DNA of 64,000 nt from Tropicimonas sp. IMCC34043 (GCF_003390845.1 NZ_QMEK01000001.1:1-64000), one strand, 5' to 3'. Shown: positions 28,297 through 36,912, counted from the stretch's first letter. Translations and numbers: made by a program. Notes: generated from the sequence alone by a model not told the origin.

Positions 28297-29259
28297 ATGG
28301 CAAAAGACACCCTGAAGGATCCCTATGAGGCGCTCGGCGTTGCCAAGACGGCCAGCGATGCCGAAATCAAGAAGGCCTATCGTCAGCTTGCCAAGAAGCT
28401 GCACCCGGATCTGAACGCGGGCGACGCCGGCAAGCTGGAACAGTTCAAGGCGGTCTCGGCCGCCTATGACCTTTTGCGCGATGCCGAGAAACGCCGCCGT
28501 TTTGACGCCGGCGAGATCGACTCGAGCGGGCAGGAACGGCCGCAGCGCCAGTATTACCGTCAATACGCCGAATCCGATCCATCGAACCGCTATGAATTCG
28601 ACGGCGGCATGGACGATCTGGGCGACATCTTTTCCCGCGCCTTCCGGTCCCACGGGCAGGGCGGGCAGGGCGGATTCTCGGGTGGACCGTCCGGCGGGCA
28701 AAGCCAGTTCAGGATGCGCGGCGCCGACCGGCATTTCCATATGGAGGTCGATTTTCTCGACGCAGTGCAGGGTGTGTCCCGCACCGTGACCCTGCCCGAG
28801 GTCGGCCGCATCGAGGTTTCCATTCCCGCCGGAATCGAGGACGGCCAGACGCTGCGGCTTGCCGGCAAGGGCGAGCCCGGGATCGGCGGCGGGCCTGCGG
28901 GCGACGCGATGGTGCGGATCGCGGTGCGGCCCGATGCGGTCTTTACCCGCGAAGGCAACGATCTGCTGCTCGAACTGCCGGTGTCGATCGACGAGGCGGT
29001 CCTGGGCGGATCTGTCGAGGTTCCTGTGCCGGGCGGTCGCGTCAAGCTGAAGGTGCCGCCAAATTCCAGCTCGGGCCGGGTGATGCGGCTGCGTGGCAAG
29101 GGCGTGGCACCGGCGCGGGGAACGCCGGGCGATCTGTTGGTGACGCTCAAGATCGTACTTTCCGAAAGTGACGACACCGCGCTGGCAGATGCGGTTCGGG
29201 CCTGGCGTGCCAAGAACCACTATGACCCGCGCGCCGGATGGAGGGGGAACCGCTCATGA
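28297..29259 (+). CDS. cbpA: Curved-DNA-binding J-domain co-chaperone CbpA
   Basis: A 320-residue DnaJ-family protein. Residues 1-70 form the J domain (DPYEALGVAKTASDAEIKKAYRQLAKK) with the HPD tripeptide in LHPDLNAGD, which stimulates DnaK ATPase. A Gly-rich linker (about 100-140) replaces the zinc-finger domain of true DnaJ. Two substrate-binding beta domains follow (HMEVDFLDAVQGVSRTV and PVSIDEAVLGGSVEVPVPGG). It overlaps cbpM by four bases, the standard partner arrangement. Confidence 0.88.
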   Translation: MAKDTLKDPYEALGVAKTASDAEIKKAYRQLAKKLHPDLNAGDAGKLEQFKAVSAAYDLLRDAEKRRRFDAGEIDSSGQERPQRQYYRQYAESDPSNRYEFDGGMDDLGDIFSRAFRSHGQGGQGGFSGGPSGGQSQFRMRGADRHFHMEVDFLDAVQGVSRTVTLPEVGRIEVSIPAGIEDGQTLRLAGKGEPGIGGGPAGDAMVRIAVRPDAVFTREGNDLLLELPVSIDEAVLGGSVEVPVPGGRVKLKVPPNSSSGRVMRLRGKGVAPARGTPGDLLVTLKIVLSESDDTALADAVRAWRAKNHYDPRAGWRGNRS

Positions 29260-29594
29260 TGACCGAAAGCGATATCCTGGACCGGGTAGGACGGCTCAGC
29301 GTCGAGCGACTTCAGGTCTGCGTGACTCGCGCCTGGGTGCGGCCAAGGCAATCCGAACGCGGCCGTGTCTTTGACGAGACAGATCTGGCGCGGCTGCGGC
29401 TGATCGTCGAACTGACCGAGGACATGGATGTGAACGACGAGGCCGTGCCGATGATCCTGACGCTGATCGACGAGGTCAGCACGCTGCGGCGGCGGATGCG
29501 GGCGGTCGACGCGGCGATGAGCCAGCAGGGCGCCGAGGCCTGCGAGGCGCTGATCGCCCGGTTGCGCCAGATGCAGCAGACGCCGCAAGGCTGA
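29256..29594 (+). CDS. cbpM: Chaperone modulator CbpM
   Basis: A 112-residue protein with a MerR-like helical fold (RLSVERLQVCVTRAWVRPR, FDETDLARLRLIVELTEDMDVNDEAVPMIL). CbpM binds the J domain of CbpA and blocks its co-chaperone and DNA-binding functions. The start overlaps the cbpA stop (ATGA) with a GAGGGGG site nine bases before it; a second ATG immediately follows at 29259. C-terminal residues 70-110 look like a short coiled coil. Confidence 0.85.
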   Translation: MMTESDILDRVGRLSVERLQVCVTRAWVRPRQSERGRVFDETDLARLRLIVELTEDMDVNDEAVPMILTLIDEVSTLRRRMRAVDAAMSQQGAEACEALIARLRQMQQTPQG

Positions 29595-29626
29595 ACCCTG
29601 CGCCCGCCGCCGGGTCAGGGCGCGTT

Positions 29627-29642
29627 CCGACGGCCCCGTCGG
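29627..29642. terminator. Possible hairpin terminator between cbpM and tonB
   Basis: A 6-bp perfect stem (CCGACG with CGTCGG) with a four-base GCCC loop sits between the converging cbpM and tonB genes. A weak run (ATTTC) follows. Position supports a terminator, but the stem is short. Confidence 0.4.
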
Positions 29643-29703
29643 GCCATTTCGGTGGTCGTGCAGGATACCCGTGATATGGCGCCCGTCCCTTCGGGCCGTC
29701 CGG

Positions 29704-30600
29704 TTAGGGATCGAAGCGGATCGGCAGGCTGAAGCGATAGCTCGCGTCGGTCAGCCCCTTTGGGGCAGCCGGGAACCGCCCGGCCTGCCGGACGGCCGCG
29801 ATTGCGGCCTGATCGAGCGCAGCATTGCCCGACGACCGGGCGACCGAGACCGTGCTCAGACGGCCGTCACGCGCCACAGTCAGCGCGACGGTCGTCGTGC
29901 CCTCGGCGCGCCGGGCCGCACTCGGGTAGCGTTTGTACCGTTCAATCCGGGCCCGGATCGTAGCCCCCCAACCGGCCGCAAGGCTCTGGCGCTGACCCGC
30001 TGACAGGGCGGACCCTGCCGGTCCGCCGGTGCCGCCTGCGCTTCCTCCGCCCGCGGTTCCTGCGCGCGTGCCCGCCGCCTGCGTCGCGCCGCTTGGGCCT
30101 GCCGGAGCGGTCCGCGCCGCTCGCGGCGCCTGTTCCTGAGGCGGGGCGTCAGGGCGTTCGGGGGGCCGTGGCACGGCCTCCGGGGCCGCCTCGGTCGCGG
30201 TGTCGGGCGGTGCAGGTTCTGTCGGCTGCGGGGGCGCCACCAGCTGCGCAGGCGCCGTCGGCCGATCCGGCGCGGCCTCATGTGGGGGCTCGGGCAGGCG
30301 GGGCAGGGGCGGTGCATCTGACGGTGCGCCGGTCGCTGCCACTGGCACCTCGGGCAGGGCCGTGGCTTCGGGCGGCGGCGCCAGCGCGGGCCCCGCAACC
30401 GGCGTTGCGGGCGGCGATTGCCATTGCGTCACAAGATCCGAGATCGTGTCGGACGCACCCGCGACAATCATCGCCGTATCGCCGCCACCGCCACCGCCCT
30501 GCGATGCGCCCTCTTGTGCTGCGGGCCGCAGCCCGAAGGCCACGAGGTGCAGCAGCACGGCCAACCCGACGAAGACCGACATCTCGCCCCAGCGTCTCAT
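29704..30600 (-). CDS. tonB: TonB energy-transducing protein
   Basis: A 298-residue TonB. It has a single N-terminal membrane helix (MSVFVGLAVLLHLVAFGL), a long Pro/Ala-rich periplasm-spanning stretch (about 60-200), and a C-terminal TonB domain (about 215-298: RYKRYPSAARRAEGTTTVALTVARDG... ALDQAAIAAVRQAGRFPAAP). It passes the proton-motive energy harvested by ExbB/ExbD to outer-membrane receptors for iron chelates, heme or sugars. It overlaps the preceding exbD by ATGA. No receptor gene is in the operon, so the substrate is unknown. Confidence 0.9.
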   Translation of the reverse strand: MRRWGEMSVFVGLAVLLHLVAFGLRPAAQEGASQGGGGGGDTAMIVAGASDTISDLVTQWQSPPATPVAGPALAPPPEATALPEVPVAATGAPSDAPPLPRLPEPPHEAAPDRPTAPAQLVAPPQPTEPAPPDTATEAAPEAVPRPPERPDAPPQEQAPRAARTAPAGPSGATQAAGTRAGTAGGGSAGGTGGPAGSALSAGQRQSLAAGWGATIRARIERYKRYPSAARRAEGTTTVALTVARDGRLSTVSVARSSGNAALDQAAIAAVRQAGRFPAAPKGLTDASYRFSLPIRFDP

Positions 30601-31016
30601 CTGAGGGCGGTGATCATCAGGACATCGTGCACGCCGATCGCGCCAAGCCGTGGCAGCAGGGCCGCAACTGTCGCGGCCTCGACCGCGCGGTCGGCCCGCA
30701 ACCGGACCCGGGGCCGGGCCTCATCGCTGCAGCCGTCGGCGCCGCAAATGTCCTGCACCGCCGCCTGAAGCGCGGCAAGCACGGCCGCCTCGCCCGTCGC
30801 GTCGCGAAAGCCAAGCTGCCCGCCCGCGTCGAGAAACAGCGTCAACTCGCCCTCGGCGGGGTCCTCGCGCTCGGCACTCGGAACATCGACCGGAAAGGGC
30901 TCGGGCGGGGCGAGTTCCGCCGAGATCAGGAAAAAGATCAGCAGCAGGAACACCACGTTGATCATCGGCAGGATGGGCTCGCCCCGATGCGGGCGCGGCG
31001 GCTCGGGGATCAGCAT
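30597..31016 (-). CDS. exbD: ExbD paralogue with Asn in place of the membrane Asp
   Basis: A 139-residue ExbD/TolR-family protein with one membrane helix (PILPMINVVFLLLIFFLIS) and a periplasmic domain. In ExbD the residue at the Asn of PMIN is normally the essential, proton-carrying Asp (compare PMIDVVFLLL in the gene upstream). Here it is Asn. The periplasmic part carries two cysteines (ICGADGCSD). The ATG at 31016 is chosen because an upstream extension would run into the previous gene and precede the helix with an unrelated segment. It lies 4 bp after the first exbD and overlaps tonB. Confidence 0.85.
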   Translation of the reverse strand: MLIPEPPRPHRGEPILPMINVVFLLLIFFLISAELAPPEPFPVDVPSAEREDPAEGELTLFLDAGGQLGFRDATGEAAVLAALQAAVQDICGADGCSDEARPRVRLRADRAVEAATVAALLPRLGAIGVHDVLMITALR

Positions 31017-31020
31017 CGCC

Positions 31021-31401
31021 CTATTCCACCAGCACGAAGTGCGAAAAGCCGCCCGCGCGCAGCAGCTCCATCGCCCCAATGACACGCTGCAGATCGGCGC
31101 CGTCGCGGGCGCGCAACACGATCGTGTCCTCGGGGCTGTCGGTCAGCGCGCCGATCCGGGCAACCAGATCCTCGGGGGCAACCGCGACCCCGTTCAGCGC
31201 CATGGTATCGGGTGCGACCTCGAGCAGCCGGGGCGCGCCGGTATAGCCGCGGCCTTGCCCCGCGACCTTCAGCGGCAGGAACATGTCGGAACCAAAGCGC
31301 GAGGCCAGCATGAAGAACACCAGCAGCAGGAACACCACGTCGATCATCGGTGTCAGCGAGGGCCGCCGGCGCGGCGGAGGGGCGCCGAACGACAGTTTCA
31401 T
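31021..31401 (-). CDS. exbD: ExbD biopolymer transport protein
   Basis: A 126-residue ExbD with the canonical helix LTPMIDVVFLLLVFFMLA, including the essential Asp, and a short periplasmic domain ending AMELLRAGGFSHFVLVE. It forms the proton channel with ExbB and energises TonB. It begins by a four-base overlap with exbB. It is one of two ExbD paralogues in the operon. Confidence 0.9.
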   Translation of the reverse strand: MKLSFGAPPPRRRPSLTPMIDVVFLLLVFFMLASRFGSDMFLPLKVAGQGRGYTGAPRLLEVAPDTMALNGVAVAPEDLVARIGALTDSPEDTIVLRARDGADLQRVIGAMELLRAGGFSHFVLVE

Positions 31402-32102
31402 TCCGCGGCGTCCCGGCGTGCCTCTGCTCCCGCTGGCCCCTCGCCCGGACGCATCAGGATCACGGTCGCCGCATCCTCCATGTCATGGCGCAGCCGGTCG
31501 ACGACGCTTTCGAACCAGGTCAGCGAGACCGAGGCGGGGATCGCGACCGTCATGCCGGCCGCGGTCGTCAGCAGCGCTTCCCAGATCCCGCCGGCCAGCA
31601 GCGAGGGATCGGCGCGCGCGCCCGCCTCCTGAAGTGCCTGAAAGGCGCCGATCATGCCCAGAACCGTGCCGAGCAGGCCCAGAAGCGGCGCAATCGTGGC
31701 GATCAGTTCGAGCGCCCGCAGACCGCTGCGCGCCTCGGCCAGCAGGCTGCGGGCGACGCGCCCGGTCTCGGCCTCGGCCGCCTCGGCGCCGATCTTTGGG
31801 TCCTGCTGGGCCTGCATCGCCGCCACCGCGAGCCGCGCGCGATAGGATCGCCGCCCTTCGACCAGCGCCATCGCCTCGGCGGCCGACCCGCGCCGCCACA
31901 GCATCGCCGCCTGTGCCGAACGGGCGCCGCCGCCAAAGGCGCCTTGCCGCAGAAACTGCCAGACCTTCCACAGGATCAACGCGACGGTCAGCACCGACAG
32001 CGCCCCGATCCCCCACATTGCGGGACCGCCTCGGGCAAGGAACCCGAACGCCAGATCGAAGGCTTGGGCCAGAGAAAACTGCATGTTCGCGACGCCACCC
32101 AT
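31398..32102 (-). CDS. exbB: ExbB/TolQ-family proton channel protein
   Basis: About 234 residues with three membrane helices: MWGIGALSVLTVALILWKVW near residue 30, IATIAPLLGLLGTVLGMIGAF near 137, and AGGIWEALLTTAAGMTVAIPA near 170. The last two are the family-defining pore helices. It is the first gene of exbB-exbD-exbD-tonB. The start is uncertain: ATG at 32102 is chosen, GTG at 32105 and ATG at 32084 are possible, and none has a clear ribosome site. Confidence 0.88.
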   Translation of the reverse strand: MGGVANMQFSLAQAFDLAFGFLARGGPAMWGIGALSVLTVALILWKVWQFLRQGAFGGGARSAQAAMLWRRGSAAEAMALVEGRRSYRARLAVAAMQAQQDPKIGAEAAEAETGRVARSLLAEARSGLRALELIATIAPLLGLLGTVLGMIGAFQALQEAGARADPSLLAGGIWEALLTTAAGMTVAIPASVSLTWFESVVDRLRHDMEDAATVILMRPGEGPAGAEARRDAAE

Positions 32103-32477
32103 CACAAACGGGTCGATTCTGCCATGGCACCATCGGTATCGCGCAGCGTGGCGCGAGGGCGGGCACAGTCTGCCCGAGCGCGGCTCTGGGCGAGCGTTGA
32201 CAACATCGAGATCCCCATTTCGATGAAACCTATCAGACAGCCCGGGTGCAGCAACCCGGCGCCACCCGTTGCATACTGCACCTGAACCGAATTACCCATC
32301 CCGTCCTGCCGGTAATCCTGACGCGGCCCAAGGCCCGGATCGTGCGATCCGAGCCACAGCCCGTCTGCCAAACGCCGTGGTTGCTGGCGCCCGCCTGCAC
32401 ACACCCTCGCCGCCGCACACGGAGTTGTGCGTTATGCGGAAATGGACAGGACCCTGGCGCTGCCACTAGGGTTGCGC
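32103..32477. promoter_or_regulatory. Divergent control region between exbB and the copper-type operon
   Basis: About 375 bp without a supportable gene. It separates two divergent operons that would both be expected to respond to metals (iron for exbBD-tonB, copper for the oxidase operon). I could not identify a Fur, Irr, RirA or CueR site by eye. Confidence 0.3.
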
Positions 32478-32822
32478 ATGATCCGGTTTTTCCTGGCCCT
32501 TCTTGTCCTGGTGTCACTGAGCCTCGTTCCACTTGCGAGCGTGGCTCATGTTGCCAGCATGTCCGCTGCGTCTGGGCATGGTGGCGCCGCGATGCAGCAG
32601 CACGGCCACGACGGCGCGGGATCTGCCCTGACCCGCAGTTGCGATGCCGCGGCGGGCCAATGCGGGGCGGTCTGCTCGGGTATCGGCATCGTTCCGGCCT
32701 TTGCGCCCGGCAACGCCAGCCCTGCGTTCCTGATCCTGGCCTATGGTATCCCTGATGGACCGCGGATCGTCGGGGCCGTTCCGGACCCGGCCATCAGACC
32801 TCCGCAATCACGTCTCCTCTGA
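32478..32822 (+). CDS. Small exported His/Met/Cys-rich protein (putative metal-binding)
   Basis: A 114-residue protein of unknown family. It starts with a hydrophobic segment (MIRFFLALLVLVSLSLVPLASVAH) that is a signal peptide or anchor. A His/Met-rich stretch follows (HVASMSAASGHGGAAMQQHGHDG), then a Cys motif (SCDAAAGQCGAVCSGI) and a hydrophobic tail. This composition and its place 72 bp before a multicopper oxidase suggest copper binding or sensing. An ATG 17 codons upstream (32427) is possible but lacks the signal-peptide form. Confidence 0.6.
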   Translation: MIRFFLALLVLVSLSLVPLASVAHVASMSAASGHGGAAMQQHGHDGAGSALTRSCDAAAGQCGAVCSGIGIVPAFAPGNASPAFLILAYGIPDGPRIVGAVPDPAIRPPQSRLL

Positions 32823-32894
32823 AGCTGCGCCTGGGCGAATGCCCGGCGCGATCTGCAGGATTTTCAGCCGGGACAGGTTCCCGAGGAGACATAC

Positions 32895-34394
32895 ATGACG
32901 ACCATTTCAAGACGCGGCTTTCTGGCCGGCAGCAGCGCCGTGCTGGCCGCTTCGAGCCTGCCTGTCGGTTCCCGGGCACAGGGCGATGCACCGCTGTCGT
33001 TGGCGGCGACCACCCGGACGCTCGATATCGACGGGCGGGCGGCCACGGTGTTTGGCCTTGCCGGGCCGCAGGGCGAAGGGCTGATCCTTGACCCCGGACA
33101 GCGTTTCCGGGTCGACCTGACCAACGATCTCGACGTCGAGACGATCATCCACTGGCACGGTCAGATCCCGCCCAATGTGCAGGACGGCGTGCCCGACATG
33201 CCGATGCCAAAGCTGAGGCCGGGCGAGACGCGCAGCTATGACTATGCGCCGCGGCCGGGGACGCACTGGATGCACTCCCACGTGCCGCTGCAGGAGATCC
33301 GCCAGCTTGCCGCCCCCTTGATCGTGCGAAGCCCGGAGGACATCGCGGCCGACCGGCAGGAAGTCGTGCTGTTCCTGCACGACTTCTCGTTCAGCACGCC
33401 CGAGGAGGTGATGGCAGAGATCACCGCCGGACACGGCACGACCGGACACGACGATCACGGGGCGATGGGGCAGGGCGCGATGCCGGGGATGGCCGGCAGC
33501 GCCATGGCCATGGATCCGGCGGAGATGAGTGCGATGCCGATGGACGCCATGCCGATGGGGGGCATGGGCGGCATGGCGATGGACCTCAACGATTATGACT
33601 GGGACGCCTATCTGGCCAACGGCCGGACCCTGTCGGACCCCGAAGTGGTGACTGTCGAGCGTGGCGGGCGGGTCCTGCTGCGGGTCATCAATGGCGCGGC
33701 GGCGACCGTTTTCTGGATCGACACCGGTGCCGCCCCCGCGCATCTGGTCGCGGTCGATGGCCACGGCGTGGTGCCGGTGGCCGGGCGCCGGTTCGGCATC
33801 GCCATGGGCCAGCGGCTGGATATCGAGATCGCGCTGCCGGGCGAGGGCGGCGCCTGGCCGATCCTTGCGCTGCGCGAGGGCGCGCGGGACCGGACCGGGC
33901 TGATCCTGGCCACGCCGGGTGCGGCGATTGCACGGCTCGGGTCCCTGGCGGCGACCGAGGCGCCCGCCTTCGACACCGATCTGGCGCAGGAATCCCGGCT
34001 GGTGACGCGCGATCCGTTGCCCGCGCGGCCGGTCGAGCGCGGCCATATGCTGATGCTGTCGGGCGCGATGCAGCCCTATGTCTGGACCATTGACGGCCGG
34101 ACCTGGGCCAACCACCTGCCAGTCGAGGCGCGCTCGGGCGAGCGGGTGGAACTGATGTTCCACAACATGTCGATGATGGGGCACCCGATGCACCTGCACG
34201 GCCATGCCTTTCAGGTCGTCGAGATCAATGGCCGGCGCCTGTCCGGCGCCCGGCGCGATACCGTCTATGTGCCGCCGATGGCGAGTGTGACCGTGGCGCT
34301 CGACGCCGGCGAGGCGGCGCGCTGGATGCTGCATTGTCACCACATGCCGCACCTTGCCACAGGCATGATGACAGAGCTTTCGGTGACCGCGTAG
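32895..34394 (+). CDS. Tat-exported multicopper oxidase (CueO/CopA-like)
   Basis: A 499-residue periplasmic multicopper oxidase, probably oxidising Cu(I) or another reduced metal. The leader is a Tat signal (SRRGFLAGSSAVLAASSLP). The copper motifs are IHWHGQIPPNVQDGVP, THWMHSHVPLQE, HPMHLHGHAF and MLHCHHMPHLATGMM, together giving the type 1, 2 and 3 ligands. A Met-rich loop (about 185-225: MGQGAMPGMAGSAMAMD... MPMGGMGGMAMD) is typical of copper-tolerance oxidases. The second motif reads RQLAAP where GLxGP is usual. An ATG preceded by GAGGAGAC starts the gene. Confidence 0.9.
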   Translation: MTTISRRGFLAGSSAVLAASSLPVGSRAQGDAPLSLAATTRTLDIDGRAATVFGLAGPQGEGLILDPGQRFRVDLTNDLDVETIIHWHGQIPPNVQDGVPDMPMPKLRPGETRSYDYAPRPGTHWMHSHVPLQEIRQLAAPLIVRSPEDIAADRQEVVLFLHDFSFSTPEEVMAEITAGHGTTGHDDHGAMGQGAMPGMAGSAMAMDPAEMSAMPMDAMPMGGMGGMAMDLNDYDWDAYLANGRTLSDPEVVTVERGGRVLLRVINGAAATVFWIDTGAAPAHLVAVDGHGVVPVAGRRFGIAMGQRLDIEIALPGEGGAWPILALREGARDRTGLILATPGAAIARLGSLAATEAPAFDTDLAQESRLVTRDPLPARPVERGHMLMLSGAMQPYVWTIDGRTWANHLPVEARSGERVELMFHNMSMMGHPMHLHGHAFQVVEINGRRLSGARRDTVYVPPMASVTVALDAGEAARWMLHCHHMPHLATGMMTELSVTA

Positions 34395-34456
34395 GGCTGA
34401 GCGCAAGCCCCGCGGCGGAGCCGGCCGATTTCTGTCCGGGTCCGCCGTCGCAAGCG

Positions 34457-34480
34457 ACACCGGGGCCATCGTCCCGGTGT
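34457..34480. terminator. Hairpin after the multicopper oxidase gene
   Basis: An 8-bp perfect stem (ACACCGGG with CCCGGTGT) closes an 8-base loop about 60 bp after the oxidase stop. There is no T run. It may terminate or attenuate transcription before the DUF302 gene, which has its own strong ribosome site. Confidence 0.45.
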
Positions 34481-34604
34481 TGCAACCCGAAGGATCACCC
34501 CACATGTGCGTGTAGGGAATGGGCCGTGGACAGGGGCCGCGGTGCCCCGCTTGGCCTGGCCACAGCGGCCGCGGCGACAGTCCCGGCGAAATGAAGGAGC
34601 GAAA

Positions 34605-34991
34605 ATGTCCTATACCCTCAACCGCCTGTTTGCCGATGGCGGCATCGACGAGGTCGAGACCCGCACCCGCAAGGCGCTGGCCGATCACGGCTTTGGAGTC
34701 CTGACCGAGATCGACGTCAGGGCCACGATGAAAAAGAAGCTCGATGTCGAGATGCCGGGGTATCGCATCCTCGGGGCCTGCAACCCGGAGATGGCCTGGC
34801 AGGCCATCGGGATGGAGCCGCGTATCGGAGCGATGCTGCCCTGCAACGTCATCCTGCGCGAGGTCGAAGGCGGCGTCGAGGTCAGCGCGATTGATCCGGT
34901 TGCCTCGATGCAGGCCATCGAAAACCCGGATCTGCAGACGGTCGCGGGGCCGATGCGCGCGCTATTGCAGACGGTGGTCGACGCGATCTGA
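34605..34991 (+). CDS. DUF302 family protein
   Basis: A 128-residue cytoplasmic protein of the DUF302 family. Signature text is VETRTRKALADHGFGVLTEIDVRATMKKKL, followed by YRILGACNPEMAWQAIGMEPRIGAMLPCNVILRE and DPVASMQAIENPDL. The fold is a small dimeric alpha-beta protein; no reaction is established. Family members often neighbour copper-handling genes, which fits here. AAGGAGCG lies just before the ATG at 34605. Confidence 0.88.
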   Translation: MSYTLNRLFADGGIDEVETRTRKALADHGFGVLTEIDVRATMKKKLDVEMPGYRILGACNPEMAWQAIGMEPRIGAMLPCNVILREVEGGVEVSAIDPVASMQAIENPDLQTVAGPMRALLQTVVDAI

Positions 34992-35001
34992 AACCGGGGC
35001 T

Positions 35002-35028
35002 CCAGGGGGGCGAGGGATGCCCCCCTGG
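35002..35028. terminator. Bidirectional hairpin between DUF302 gene and dctM
   Basis: A perfect 10-bp stem (CCAGGGGGGC with GCCCCCCTGG) closes a seven-base loop in the 75-bp gap between two converging genes. There is no T run, but stem strength and position suggest a two-way terminator. Confidence 0.65.
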
Positions 35029-35066
35029 CAGAGTTCCGGCGATCCGGTGCGGACGGCTCTTTGGGC

Positions 35067-36341
35067 TCAGATGCCCCAGTTCGCCACGCCGACGGAAAGC
35101 GCCGGCACATAGGTGATCAGCATCAGCGCGCTGATGACCACCAGGATCGGCCAGACGAGGCTCGAAAACATCCTCTGGACCGGGATGTCCGCGACCTGTG
35201 CCGCGGCAAAAAGGTTCACCCCAAGCGGTGGCGTGAACATGCCAAGGGCGAGGTTGACCACGATGATGACCCCGAAATGCACCGGATCGATGCCGAAGGA
35301 TATCGCGACCGGCGTCAGGATCGGTGCCAGCACCAGGATCGCGGCCGAGGTTTCAAGGAACATGCCGACGAAGAACAGCAGAACATTGATGCCGAGCAGG
35401 AAGAAGATGGGAGACGAGAATGTCTCTTTTGCCCAGGCGCCGATTTCGTCGGGCAGCCCGGAGAGGCTGATGAGGAAGCTGAACAGCGATGCGGCGGCAA
35501 TGATCATCATCACGGCGCCCGAGGATTTTGCCGCGTGCCGGAACAGGGCCGGAAGTTCGGCAATCGTGATCTCGCGATAGATGAAGACCGAGAGGATCAG
35601 CGCATAGACGACCGACACGGCCGCCGCCTCGGTGGGCGTGAAGATGCCGCCATAGATACCGCCGATGATGATGATCGGCATCAAGAGCGCACCGAAGGCC
35701 CGGTAGGTCGCCTTGCCGATAGGCTCGCGGCTTTCTCCGTCCCGCAGGCCATAGCCTTTGCGGCGGCACCAGACCTGCACCATGATGATCAGCGCGACCA
35801 CGATGGTCAGGCCGGGGACCAGCCCCGCAAGAAAGAGCTTGGTGATCGAGGTCTCGGTCGAGACGGCATAAAGGATCAGCGGCACCGAAGGCGGGATGAT
35901 GACCCCGAGTTCAGCCGAGGATGCCTGGATCGAGGCGGCCATCGGCGTCGGGTATCCGTGCCGCACCATGGCCGGGATCAGGATCGAACCGATGGCGAAT
36001 GTCGTTGCGACCGACGATCCCGAGATTGCCGCAAAGACCATGCAGGTCAGCACGCAAGAGCTTGCCAGTCCGCCCTGGATGCCGCCGACCAGCGACTTGA
36101 CGAAGTCGACCAGCCGTTCGGATATCCCGCCATGGGTCATGATGACCCCTGCCAGGATGAAGAAGGGCACGGCCATCAGCGGGAAGCTGTCGAGACCGGT
36201 GAACATCTTCTGGGGTACGACGAGCAGCGGCAGGTTGGAAAAGAAGTGGATCGAGAAGATCGAGGCGAGGCCGATCGAAACCGCGACGGGAACCGAAAGC
36301 GCGAAAAATGTGATCAGGAAGAAGGCAAGTGCGGCGTTCAT
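35067..36341 (-). CDS. dctM: TRAP transporter large permease (DctM)
   Basis: A 424-residue inner-membrane protein with about 12 helices, the ion-coupled transport subunit of a TRAP system. Family landmarks are PLMAVPFFILAGVIM, FAAISGSSVATTFAIGSILIPAMVRHGYP, SAELGVIIPPSVPLILYAV and NLALGMFTPPLGVNLFAAAQVA. It overlaps dctQ by ATGA. In this locus it most likely imports the acid sugar degraded by the neighbouring enzymes. Confidence 0.93.
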   Translation of the reverse strand: MNAALAFFLITFFALSVPVAVSIGLASIFSIHFFSNLPLLVVPQKMFTGLDSFPLMAVPFFILAGVIMTHGGISERLVDFVKSLVGGIQGGLASSCVLTCMVFAAISGSSVATTFAIGSILIPAMVRHGYPTPMAASIQASSAELGVIIPPSVPLILYAVSTETSITKLFLAGLVPGLTIVVALIIMVQVWCRRKGYGLRDGESREPIGKATYRAFGALLMPIIIIGGIYGGIFTPTEAAAVSVVYALILSVFIYREITIAELPALFRHAAKSSGAVMMIIAAASLFSFLISLSGLPDEIGAWAKETFSSPIFFLLGINVLLFFVGMFLETSAAILVLAPILTPVAISFGIDPVHFGVIIVVNLALGMFTPPLGVNLFAAAQVADIPVQRMFSSLVWPILVVISALMLITYVPALSVGVANWGI

Positions 36342-36814
36342 GACTCGCCCCTTTCAGCATCCGCATAGCGCAGCAGGACACCCGGAATGGCGAACAGCGC
36401 GCCGATCGGGATGGCATAGTAGAACACCGACATCGACACGTTCAGCATGGCGACCCTCTGGTTCTGGACCCGTTCCGCCATGGCAATGCCGTACCAGACC
36501 AGAACGCCGAGGAAGATCAACGTCAGCAGCATCACAAGCCGGATCACCCACAGCTGAAGACGTGGCGGCAGCAGCGCGCGCAGGAAGTCGATGGGGATCA
36601 TGGTGCCGGTGCGAAACGCTGCCCCGGCGACGAGGAACGTGGACCAGATGATGATCCCGCGCGCCAGTATCTCGGACCAGACCGCCGCATCCCCGAGCAG
36701 GAAACGCGTCACCACCTGTATGAAGACCAGAAGTGTCGCGATGGCGAGTAACAGCGCTGACATATTATGTGTCAGGCGCACCACGGATTCACCCGCGGCT
36801 GTCAAGGTTTTCAT
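36338..36814 (-). CDS. dctQ: TRAP transporter small permease (DctQ)
   Basis: A 158-residue membrane protein with four helices (SALLLAIATLLVFIQVVTRF, SEILARGIIIWSTFLVAGAA, LQLWVIRLVMLLTLIFLGVLV and the last ending FAIPGVLLRYADA). The WSEILAR and GTMIPIDFL text is typical of DctQ. The ATG at 36814 is preferred, with GGGAGGAG just upstream; an upstream GTG would add 34 residues that overlap the intercistronic hairpin. Confidence 0.88.
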   Translation of the reverse strand: MKTLTAAGESVVRLTHNMSALLLAIATLLVFIQVVTRFLLGDAAVWSEILARGIIIWSTFLVAGAAFRTGTMIPIDFLRALLPPRLQLWVIRLVMLLTLIFLGVLVWYGIAMAERVQNQRVAMLNVSMSVFYYAIPIGALFAIPGVLLRYADAERGES

Positions 36815-36833
36815 TATGTCTCCTCCCGAAACA

Positions 36834-36854
36834 GGGGGGCCGCGGTGGCCCCCC
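36834..36854. promoter_or_regulatory. Intercistronic hairpin between dctP and dctQ
   Basis: A perfect 8-bp GC stem (GGGGGGCC with GGCCCCCC) around a five-base loop lies between dctP and the dctQM pair. On the minus strand it follows dctP. It could act as a partial terminator or mRNA stabiliser that lets the binding protein be made in excess of the membrane subunits, a common arrangement in binding-protein transporters. Confidence 0.6.
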
Positions 36855-36912
36855 TTTTGCCCGATCGGGCGATCCGTCGGGCGCGGTTGAATGCCGTGCC
36901 CGACGTGGTCTG

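Noticed and set aside
32907-34688. A 593-codon minus-strand frame opposite the multicopper oxidase
   Set aside because: The plus strand has a Tat signal and all copper motifs; the minus frame is a shadow.
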